Assembly (NCBI GenBank): GCA_028282725.1
Contig: JANQHF010000091.1
Span: forward strand, 1-43,741
Reading direction: 5' to 3'
Source: Saprospiraceae bacterium
GTDB lineage: Bacteria > Bacteroidota > Bacteroidia > Chitinophagales > Saprospiraceae
Length of the DNA stretch: 43,741 nt
Positions 1 through 7,753 of this stretch are shown here, in pieces. The position numbers and the translations under genes were made by a program. Within the stretch, counting starts at the first letter, position 1, and every line of letters starts with the position of its first letter. Under the pieces are notes generated by a model. That model worked only from the letters and a program-made list of their open reading frames with translations. It was not told the origin of the DNA and made no database searches.

Positions 1-81
1 TTGACTCACGTTCTGGAAAACATTGCAGACACAAAGCTGTCAGATTTAGATCAATTGATGCCGCAGAAGTTTAGGGTGTAG
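1..81 (+). CDS. IS66-family transposase, C-terminal 26 residues only
   Basis: The frame is open from base 1 to a TAG at 79-81. The visible tail reads as LTHVLENIADTKLSDLDQLM followed by PQKFRV. This fits the C-terminal element of IS66 TnpC proteins, where a WLTxVLxRI-type helix is followed by a Leu-rich stretch ending in LLPxxW. Here the terminal Trp is replaced by Phe-Arg-Val. Only the extreme C-terminus is present, so the DDE catalytic residues lie outside the window. The IS66-type end at 89-97 supports the assignment independently. Confidence 0.65.
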   Translation: MTHVLENIADTKLSDLDQLMPQKFRV

Positions 82-97
82 TTGCTCGGACGCTTAC
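1..97 (+). mobile_element. Right end of an IS66-family insertion sequence
   Basis: The window opens inside the 3' end of a transposase frame and, 8 bases after its stop codon, meets GACGCTTAC (89-97). Read inward, this is GTAAGCGTC, the terminal inverted-repeat start typical of the IS66 family. The element therefore ends at 97. An 8-bp target duplication, if present, would begin at 98 (CAGAGTTT) and recur at the left end, which lies outside the window. The left part of the element cannot be seen, so it is unknown whether it is complete or active. Confidence 0.68.
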
Positions 98-397
98 CAG
101 AGTTTTATATGGTCTATTCTCTGTGGTAGTAACCGATCGATAAATATCTTCGATTGGTTTAACCTTTATTCTTATTTCAGGTTCTATAGACAAGCCGTCA
201 TAGGTCTTATTGAAATAGAAGTCTACTAATTGAGTAATATTTTTGTTTCCTCTTTTGAACTCACGTTTTTTCCTATTCAACTTAAAGTTATGCGCCACAA
301 AGGCTGGTGTGATACCTTCCAAAATTACAGTAGCTACTTCAGGTGTTTTCATGATTCTACATAATGGATTGATATTCTCTCTTCCATTCTCAGTCAA
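98..397 (-). pseudogene. Small unknown ORF truncated by the IS66 insertion
   Basis: A minus-strand frame runs from a TTG at 397 to a TAA at 73-71, but the IS66 end at 97 falls exactly between two codons. The last eight codons (VSVRATTP) are therefore IS-derived, and the native part is about 100 residues. An internal ATG at 352 (MKTPEVATV) is an alternative start. The native part is basic in its middle (KLNRKKREFKRGNK) and has no signal peptide or family I recognise. It lies 31 bases downstream of the MORN-type gene on the same strand, so it could be the truncated third gene of the RHS locus, for example a second immunity gene or remnant. It may also not be a gene at all. Confidence 0.35.
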
Positions 398-428
398 TCT
401 GCGCCTTCGCCTGGGTTGAAGTACATAT

Positions 429-1271
429 TTACTTTTTTAACACATGGAAGCTTTTTTCAAATGTTTCATACTGAATTGTTGTATCGCCATCAATACTTTC
501 TACAAATCCGTATAGCCAATGATGTCCTGGGGCATTCATAGGAAAACTATTTTTCACGATGCCGTTTTTTAATGTGTCTTTAAACTTAGGGAAGGCAACG
601 CCTCCTCCTTCTTGAGACAGCTTTTGATAATCATATCTAATAATAAATTTTTTTTGACCGTATTCATATTCTTTGTCAAATGGAAGAGAAAACAAAAAAT
701 TGATTTTCTGCCCCAGCCTTATTGTGTCTTCCTCTAATAAAACTAAAGGCCTATATGTTTCATAATCTAATACTTCAACCGAATCAGTATATTTATAATC
801 TCTTTTGTGTATTAAAACATCAGTACTGAAGTAGTTAATAGCTTCCAATTGACCATTTATGTTGTAATGATGTAGGGCCCCTTCTTTTAACCCATTTTTG
901 TAATTGATTTTCTCTAATATTTGTCCGTTCTTGTAATAGGTTGTAGATTCTCCATGGAGTTTACCATCAAGCATTTCGCTGATTTGATTTCTATTTCCGT
1001 TCTCGTAATATATTTCATACGGGCCATTATTAATCCCATTTTTGTCCGTACAAAATTTTCTGAAAACATTTCCATTATTAAAGTTGTATTGGTGACAATT
1101 GATACTATCAATCTTTGATAGTACTGAAATCTTTTTAACTACGCCGTTATTATAATATTCATATGTAGAAATCTCTGGTTCAAGCCATATTTCTATTTGT
1201 TCCCTTTTGAAAATAAAAAGAATTATGAGGATAAAAGCTAAAGAGAATATGAACACTTTTGAGATCTTCAT
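429..1271 (-). CDS. Membrane-anchored MORN-variant (YwqK-type) protein, candidate immunity protein
   Basis: This 280-residue protein begins with a short basic n-region and a strong hydrophobic segment (about residues 6-21, FIFSLAFILIILFIF), so it is probably anchored in or exported across the inner membrane. Residues about 38-150 contain several MORN-variant units of the form YYxNGxxxxxxxYxxGxxxG (for example YYENGNRNQI and YYKNGQILEKINYKNG), as in the YwqK family, whose B. subtilis member is paired with the toxin YwqJ. The C-terminal 130 residues are unrecognised. The gene starts 22 bases after the RHS gene on the same strand, the usual place for an immunity gene, and it is visibly more AT-rich than the housekeeping genes. 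The MORN assignment is from sequence; the immunity role is inferred from position. An envelope protein unrelated to toxin neutralisation is the main alternative. Confidence 0.7.
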   Translation of the reverse strand: MKISKVFIFSLAFILIILFIFKREQIEIWLEPEISTYEYYNNGVVKKISVLSKIDSINCHQYNFNNGNVFRKFCTDKNGINNGPYEIYYENGNRNQISEMLDGKLHGESTTYYKNGQILEKINYKNGLKEGALHHYNINGQLEAINYFSTDVLIHKRDYKYTDSVEVLDYETYRPLVLLEEDTIRLGQKINFLFSLPFDKEYEYGQKKFIIRYDYQKLSQEGGGVAFPKFKDTLKNGIVKNSFPMNAPGHHWLYGFVESIDGDTTIQYETFEKSFHVLKK

Positions 1272-1293
1272 CTAAATATTTATGGCTATTTTT

Positions 1294-4200
1294 TTATTGC
1301 TTTTTTTTGATGATAAACACTTTACCGTTTGAAGTTGGATCTAGTGTATCTCTTTGTGAGGCTGGAATACTCGGATCAGCAATCAGTACTGTATCACTTT
1401 TAGACATGGGACTGTTTTTTGAGCTTTGCTCGAGAGGAACACTCCCTAAGCTCTCTTCAATTTTTTCTTTAACCTTTGCTGCCTTAGACATACCTTTAGC
1501 AATATTTCTAAACTTTTGGATTCCTTTGGGAGTCTGTTTTGCGACAGCCCCTCTTATAGTAGAGCCACCTGGAAATATGAGATCACTATCTTCCAAAATA
1601 ACAGTTGATCCTTCCCCGTCAGGAGCAGGAATAGAGCCGGCAGAATTCTTAGGGCTTTTGGTTAACACTGTGAACCCCTGGTCAGTGTTTTGTGAAGGTC
1701 CATTTCTTCGGTTTCCTTCAGCACTGCCTTCTCTAAATAGGGAACCAAGAAATCCAATTGCTGAGTCAATTAAAGCGTTAAACGCCTCCCTCCCTTTTTG
1801 CTTATTTGTTTCAGTCATCTCCACACCTTCGCCAAACCTTATACCTTGCAACCCATGTAAATCAATATTCGCAATGGGTTCATTCTCTGCATAATTATAA
1901 GTGCTCACATGCGGAAATTCATCACTAATCGGATCCACTCCTGTAAACCTCCCAATTGTCGGATCATAGAATCTCGCCCCATAATTGTAATACCTTAACC
2001 CCAATTCTTCCTGTCTCTCTTTGCCATTGTAAAGATACTTGTTATCACTATTTTCCAACTCGTCAAGTATGGTTCCTCCAAAAGGATAGTAGGCATATCT
2101 TCCAACAACATCTGATGAGACGTTATTTCCCATACCATCTGCCTGCTCTTTGAAGTCAACTCGAGTATTCCCAAGATGGTCTTTCAGAAAATAATGAGGT
2201 ATAAAACTGTTCTCTAATTCGAAACAATTGACAGCGGCTCGAGACAAGGTTAGATTTTTATTGTTAGGAGCCCTGAAGCCGTTCAATAGGGTGACTCGGT
2301 TTCCTCCAGTATACTTAATTGTACTTGCAGTTGTAAGTTCACGTGATGAAGTAAGCTCTATAGCTGCATATTCTTTGTCTTGTTGCTCCTCACCAACGAG
2401 TCTTAAAGCGGTCGAAGAATTTGAACAGAAGTTTCCTCTCTTCAAGTATCCATTGCTATGATGAATGAGATCAACGTCGTCATTAAAAACTTCAACATTC
2501 TCGAAGTAATTCCTTACACCTGTCAATTGTCCGTTTTCCAGAATCGTCTTCGACAAAAGTTTTCCATCGTAGGTATATTCATAGGAGATTGTTCCGGCCG
2601 GTGTTGTTATAGTGGTGGGAAGATTATTGTGATCGTATGATATAGTAGCATCTCGACTCGGATCATAGATTACATTCCCATTTTTATCATAACTGTAGTT
2701 TCCAGAACCAAGAATATTGTAGCCCATTCCAGGTTCATCATAATCATCCGGATTGTCAGTAATATTTACAACCCTATTACTTTTCTCATCGCCATAATCG
2801 AATGTCAAATTGTCAATTTGAATATTTCCAAGATGTCTTTGAATCGTATGAAAATTTCCACGGTGATCATGATACGTATAACTTGTAGAATTGTTATATG
2901 AGTTATTCGATCCTGTCAATCTATCCAAAAAGTCATATGTATAGGTGCTTTGCCGTGGAGCGCTGTTTTCAAACCTTACTGCTTGAACGTAGATATTCCC
3001 ATTTCCAAGCGATCCGGTTGGACTTAAGGAACTATTGGTGTAGTCCAATTTCAGTGAGAAGGTTTTTGAAGGATCATTTATATCATTGATTTGATCCAAA
3101 TAGCCATTGGGCAAATAAGCGTAATTCAGAATTTCCAGAGGATTATCATTTTCATCTTTGCCCAAATTCAACTGTTTAATCTGATCCTTCACAGTATATG
3201 AGAACGTTGAAAGATCACTGGTATATTGCTGGCCTTGAACAAGAGTCCAGGTACCGTTATTTAGTTCATAGCCTTCACCTTCGTCAGTCTCAGCACCTTC
3301 AGAAATTAAGCGACCTGCATTATCATAGTCTTTATTCAGAATTACGTAGTTATCGGCAGGATAGGTCCCAAATAAATTGTATCTCTCCTCAGTGATATTG
3401 TCAGCATCGTCGTAGGTAAAGAACTTACTGTGAGTTTTGTCATAAGTAATTGTCAGGCTATTTGACGCATTCTGAGGGTCTTCTAAATGTAAATAGAGAC
3501 CTGCACAAACCAATGGTCCTGCTACATAATTGCCGACGTTAATTGTACCACCAGATGTATCATAATAATGCGGAGTAAAGCACCCACTCTTATCAACCAC
3601 TTCGGTGGTGGACTCTAATCTTCCGAAACTATCATAGGTGTAACTAAAAGGAAACGTTCGATTACTAAACTGCTTTTCGACTATTTTGTCTTTTGCCACC
3701 CCTTGACCATAGGTGTTAAGTTGCTGAAAATCAAAATGAGCACTTTGAGGGGTTAATATATCTGTGGGGGCCAAAGAGTTTTTGTTATAAAATCCACTGA
3801 TTTCTTCTCGTCCATAATCATCATACATTGCTACTTCCCATTTTTGAGCATTGGTTAGATTAGGGTCTCTTCTAAATCTCAATAAATCGCGTTCATCATA
3901 AACGAATTGGTGAATACCGATTTGGTCGGGTAGATCTTTTGTTGCCAAAAGATCGTTTCCGTAGTAAGTGTACTTGTAGACTAGGTTATCATGATTGGCA
4001 GATATGAAAGGAACCGTTTCTGGAGGATACACTGCTGATATTCGATTCTTATCATCATAAGTATAATAGGTATCAGATCGCATTGGTGAAGTTGGAATTC
4101 CTTCTTCACGACGCATTATTAACTTGCGTCCTAACTTATCAGAGTATACAATGTCCTTATTTCCGTTCTCATCTATGACAGTTTTTTTGAACAATGAATT

Positions 4201-7200
4201 ATCTCCCCACGTAGGATTTAATGGATTTACAGGATCAATGTATACGACATCATTCACTTCAGTGACAGCTTCATAATGATATGTTTTTGACGTATTCCAA
4301 TCAGGCATCGTTGAAGCGGCCATCCGCTTCAGCGGACTGGCTTCATAGGCATATTCGGTGTAATGCCACCCTGATTGAACAGCCTGGTATTCTTGATTAA
4401 TTGGTTCATTTTGATCCCCTAGGCCCTGGATTTGGACAGGTTCATAATCCTTTATGATACGCCCATATTGATCATATTCTTTTGAAATGGCAATATGATC
4501 GCTATTACCCGGAGCCTGGCTGATCCTTAGTGTTTGGATGTCCCGGCCTAAACCATCTATATAATTATGGGTTACCCTGTCTAAAGGTTGAAGATTCAGG
4601 CCGTACTCATCAAAGTGTTCGGAAGTTTTGATAAATGGGTAGGAATCACTCGTGTAATCATATTCGTAGTCGGTATATCTTTTTACCGCATTTGTGATGT
4701 CTCTGTGTTCTTCCTTGCTCATCCTTAAGAACTCGTCATACTGGAAAGAAGTGGAAGTCCCGTCAATTTCGGTAATTTTTGATATCAGATCATTTGACGG
4801 ATGATAATCAAACGACTTTGTAAAGGGATCGGGATCAGGTCCGAACCTCCATGTCGCCAGCTTCCCTGTAGCGGTCCAGGTATAGATATGATCCTCTTCC
4901 CACCCCTCAACATTAATAGAGATAGGTTTCCCAATTGTCGAATTGTAATCAAGAAATGAATGAGACTTTTCCCAGGAGGGATTTGCAACCGGATTACCCA
5001 TTTCATCCCAGGTATATTCATATCGGTATACAAATTCCGGATAGTATTTCCCACTGAAGAATTCCTTGAACGTCGTCTTTTGTCCATCCACCTGGGTTTG
5101 TACGCCGCCGGCCATAGGTGCTACATAATTTTCCACTTTCCAGGCTGGTAATTTTTTATTATTATCTATAAAATATTGTCCAATTGCTGTGACCTCTTCA
5201 TTTTTGTAATCGTTGGCATAGTAATACTTGGCGATGTGTTCTTTACCATCCGAGTTGACAATAGACTCTGAAATTGGGGCTTGTTGGTGTGCAAAGTCGT
5301 ATGCGTATTTAGTGACCGTGGAGACTCCGTCGAGTATTTCCGTCACCTCAGATAATTGATGACTTGCTGTAATGACATCGTAAGCCCCCCCTCTGTAATA
5401 AATAGTTCCTGAATTTGCAGGAAGGTTTATGCAACCCGGACCATCGTTACAAGTTAATGATCCCACTGTCATTGCAGTGACCGTTTTTTGATCGGTGAAA
5501 TTACCAGGATAATCGTCTTCTTTAGAATATATAAAGTTGGCCAGGTCGCTCTGTTTGAAATACTTCAAGAATTGCAGCTTCCCATGATCCAGATCATTCC
5601 TTCTCGGTCTTCGGGGAAACTGACCGTCGGACATGGGTATAGTATGATATGTATAGACTACGGTTTTCCCATTTCCCGGTTGAAATTCTTCGACATGACG
5701 GTAATTTATATGATGATTGGCTGATGGACCCGCCAAAGAATAGAGTGATGACGAAGCTACACAAATGTTACCTCCGGTTGGTCCCGATTGTCCGAATGAA
5801 AAGCTCTGTACATAGTCATTGGGACCAGCAGGAACATAAAGATTCGAGACTCCGTATGTATAGTTTGTAACCACAGACGGCCCGATCGAATAATTGTTCG
5901 TAATAGAAGCTATCCTTAGCCCTCCAATAGTTAATGAACCATGCGTATGTGGTTCATACTCATACACCTTGGATCCGCCGGTAGGAAAAATGATCTTTTT
6001 GAGGATGGCGAAGCGCATGTGGTCAGATGAAGGGGATTTATTCGCCCCTCCGTCCTTATCCAGGTTGCCACAGCCGTTCATATCGTTGGGGAGAAGACCG
6101 GTATTGTCGTTCTGGCCGTTATAATAACCCCAATGATCACGTCCAAGTGACAATCGGCTTGGGATAATTCCTGTCATCACTCCTGAGATATCGACTTCTT
6201 CAATGTACTCAAAATCGTACTTTGGTATAGTTTCGGTTCCAGCCATTTCCTGGACTTCATCCAATCTTAGCCTTTTTAAGGCATCCTGGTTCATACCTCC
6301 AAAGATGTGAGGAGTATTTTCTTCAAAATACGATGTCGTGAGTTCAAACTTCTTTACTTCCGTAGTATTGTATTTTAAAACGACCTCATTTAGTGGCTTG
6401 GCGGTACTTGTTACGAGATCTTCCCTCGGAATGGTTCCTACTTTAAAATCAAGCGAATATCCACTCTTGTTCGTTGTGATTTCACTCAATCTCTTTCCCT
6501 CTACAGTAGTTTTCCCGAAATGTCCCGGAACATTAAAAAGGGAACCTGATGTACCATCAAAATTGTAGGTATGAGGAGGTACGTCGACATAAGAGTAATC
6601 AACATCCTGGTATTCAAAACTCAAAATATCCTCACCGTTAAATGATACAACTCTGGTGAGCATCCAAGAGGTAGTTCGATTGTTTTCGAACGCACTACCA
6701 AAGCCATTCCCACCGAGCGGATCATACGTACTATATTCTATGGCATTTCCTTCTCCAAAAAAATACTGTGTTCCGTCGGGTGTCACCACTTTCCATTCAG
6801 TTATGGCATTTGGAGCACTCACTCTGGTATGTGTGATTTGCAAGTCGTTCTTAGGAATCGAAAATGGTATACCATTTTCGTCAAAGAAGAATTTACCTGA
6901 AAAAGAACCGAAATTATACGTGTATATGTCAGGCTCTGTATCGATGTATCCATTAGCCACATCATACATTCTCTTCACTGGAATACAATTAGGTGTGCAA
7001 CATGTACCTCCCTGACAATTGGAAGCCTGGTTATTATTTTCTGCATTCGCGTTAACAATATCTATAATTTCTTGTGGTACTCCTCCATTTTTCAACCAAC
7101 CCCATCCTTTTAAATCTGAAAGTCCTGCTGTGGAATTCCTTCCCTCATCCGGACCACCCTTGACCTGCCTGGTGATCATGCCTCCGGCATTCAGGTGCCA

Positions 7201-7503
7201 ACCCAATCCTACCCAACTTGCGACTTCATTGACCTTAAATCCTCCGGAATGATAGGTCAAAGACACCTGCTCGGATAATGTTCCTTCCGAAAGCGTATAT
7301 AACGGAATGGTAATATTGGGAGTCCCGGTAGAATAGTTCACAGGATTGTCTACATACTTCATAAAAGATGCTACTTCAGGACCTGTAGGCATGTCCATGA
7401 CCATTTTAATATTCACATTGCTCTGAGCAAAAAGACTGCTTTGTATGAACATGATAAATTTCATTAACAAAACAAAAACTATAAGTGAATAATTACGATT
7501 CAT
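1294..7503 (-). CDS. Secreted RHS repeat protein (polymorphic-toxin type)
   Basis: This is a 2069-residue protein with a signal peptide (residues 1-26, hydrophobic core SLIVFVLLMKFIMFI, predicted cleavage LFA/QS). The N-terminal part has the SpvB-like pattern common in Bacteroidetes RHS proteins (VSLTYHSGGFKV...GLGWHLNAGG, about 75-110). A long YD-repeat region follows with many YDxxGR and YxYDxxDR units. The RHS-associated core is intact near 1835-1882 (YNYGARFYDPTIGRFTGVDP, then NYAENEP and DLHGLQ). About 187 residues follow the core; in this family that is the variable effector region, but I recognise no toxin motif in it. An insert at about 1686-1762 interrupts the barrel region. The ATG at 7503 directly precedes the signal peptide. 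The downstream MORN gene is the probable partner. The length is typical of a complete protein and no frameshift is seen. Confidence 0.9.
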   Translation of the reverse strand: MNRNYSLIVFVLLMKFIMFIQSSLFAQSNVNIKMVMDMPTGPEVASFMKYVDNPVNYSTGTPNITIPLYTLSEGTLSEQVSLTYHSGGFKVNEVASWVGLGWHLNAGGMITRQVKGGPDEGRNSTAGLSDLKGWGWLKNGGVPQEIIDIVNANAENNNQASNCQGGTCCTPNCIPVKRMYDVANGYIDTEPDIYTYNFGSFSGKFFFDENGIPFSIPKNDLQITHTRVSAPNAITEWKVVTPDGTQYFFGEGNAIEYSTYDPLGGNGFGSAFENNRTTSWMLTRVVSFNGEDILSFEYQDVDYSYVDVPPHTYNFDGTSGSLFNVPGHFGKTTVEGKRLSEITTNKSGYSLDFKVGTIPREDLVTSTAKPLNEVVLKYNTTEVKKFELTTSYFEENTPHIFGGMNQDALKRLRLDEVQEMAGTETIPKYDFEYIEEVDISGVMTGIIPSRLSLGRDHWGYYNGQNDNTGLLPNDMNGCGNLDKDGGANKSPSSDHMRFAILKKIIFPTGGSKVYEYEPHTHGSLTIGGLRIASITNNYSIGPSVVTNYTYGVSNLYVPAGPNDYVQSFSFGQSGPTGGNICVASSSLYSLAGPSANHHINYRHVEEFQPGNGKTVVYTYHTIPMSDGQFPRRPRRNDLDHGKLQFLKYFKQSDLANFIYSKEDDYPGNFTDQKTVTAMTVGSLTCNDGPGCINLPANSGTIYYRGGAYDVITASHQLSEVTEILDGVSTVTKYAYDFAHQQAPISESIVNSDGKEHIAKYYYANDYKNEEVTAIGQYFIDNNKKLPAWKVENYVAPMAGGVQTQVDGQKTTFKEFFSGKYYPEFVYRYEYTWDEMGNPVANPSWEKSHSFLDYNSTIGKPISINVEGWEEDHIYTWTATGKLATWRFGPDPDPFTKSFDYHPSNDLISKITEIDGTSTSFQYDEFLRMSKEEHRDITNAVKRYTDYEYDYTSDSYPFIKTSEHFDEYGLNLQPLDRVTHNYIDGLGRDIQTLRISQAPGNSDHIAISKEYDQYGRIIKDYEPVQIQGLGDQNEPINQEYQAVQSGWHYTEYAYEASPLKRMAASTMPDWNTSKTYHYEAVTEVNDVVYIDPVNPLNPTWGDNSLFKKTVIDENGNKDIVYSDKLGRKLIMRREEGIPTSPMRSDTYYTYDDKNRISAVYPPETVPFISANHDNLVYKYTYYGNDLLATKDLPDQIGIHQFVYDERDLLRFRRDPNLTNAQKWEVAMYDDYGREEISGFYNKNSLAPTDILTPQSAHFDFQQLNTYGQGVAKDKIVEKQFSNRTFPFSYTYDSFGRLESTTEVVDKSGCFTPHYYDTSGGTINVGNYVAGPLVCAGLYLHLEDPQNASNSLTITYDKTHSKFFTYDDADNITEERYNLFGTYPADNYVILNKDYDNAGRLISEGAETDEGEGYELNNGTWTLVQGQQYTSDLSTFSYTVKDQIKQLNLGKDENDNPLEILNYAYLPNGYLDQINDINDPSKTFSLKLDYTNSSLSPTGSLGNGNIYVQAVRFENSAPRQSTYTYDFLDRLTGSNNSYNNSTSYTYHDHRGNFHTIQRHLGNIQIDNLTFDYGDEKSNRVVNITDNPDDYDEPGMGYNILGSGNYSYDKNGNVIYDPSRDATISYDHNNLPTTITTPAGTISYEYTYDGKLLSKTILENGQLTGVRNYFENVEVFNDDVDLIHHSNGYLKRGNFCSNSSTALRLVGEEQQDKEYAAIELTSSRELTTASTIKYTGGNRVTLLNGFRAPNNKNLTLSRAAVNCFELENSFIPHYFLKDHLGNTRVDFKEQADGMGNNVSSDVVGRYAYYPFGGTILDELENSDNKYLYNGKERQEELGLRYYNYGARFYDPTIGRFTGVDPISDEFPHVSTYNYAENEPIANIDLHGLQGIRFGEGVEMTETNKQKGREAFNALIDSAIGFLGSLFREGSAEGNRRNGPSQNTDQGFTVLTKSPKNSAGSIPAPDGEGSTVILEDSDLIFPGGSTIRGAVAKQTPKGIQKFRNIAKGMSKAAKVKEKIEESLGSVPLEQSSKNSPMSKSDTVLIADPSIPASQRDTLDPTSNGKVFIIKKKQ

Positions 7504-7745
7504 AATTCAATGAATTTATTTCTTTATCTAATTTTCTGTGTTATAAATAATCAACACGAATTATATTGATATATCATGGTACTTTTTCATACAATTTTTA
7601 AATTACATTTTTCATACATGATATTTTATAATACATATTAAGGTTTAAATCATTCTTATGACAATAAGCATCAAATTTCATACCCATAATCTATTTTAAT
7701 ATATTTTCTACCTGATTTGAAAAGAACAACATTATATCACAACAT
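7504..7745. other. AT-rich divergent intergenic region
   Basis: This spacer separates the minus-strand RHS gene from the plus-strand S74 gene. It is extremely AT-rich and contains no convincing ORF or RNA gene. I found no exact TAnnTTTG -7 box in the RHS direction; the candidate for the S74 gene is listed separately at 7746. The base composition suits an upstream regulatory region or a transcriptionally silenced accessory locus, but no operator can be named. Confidence 0.5.
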
Positions 7746-7753
7746 TACATTTG
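7746..7753 (+). promoter_or_regulatory. Candidate Bacteroidetes -7 box for the S74 gene
   Basis: TACATTTG matches the TAnnTTTG consensus exactly. A TTTG lies upstream at 7716-7719, but the spacing (26 bases) is longer than the usual 19-21. If this box is used, transcription would start near 7759. The TTG at 7751 could then not be the start codon, and the GTG at 7793 would be favoured. Confidence 0.35.

Noticed and set aside
1259-1894. A 211-codon plus-strand frame opposite the end of the RHS gene
   Set aside because: The RHS frame is continuous and motif-rich on the minus strand; long antisense frames in this gene are composition effects.
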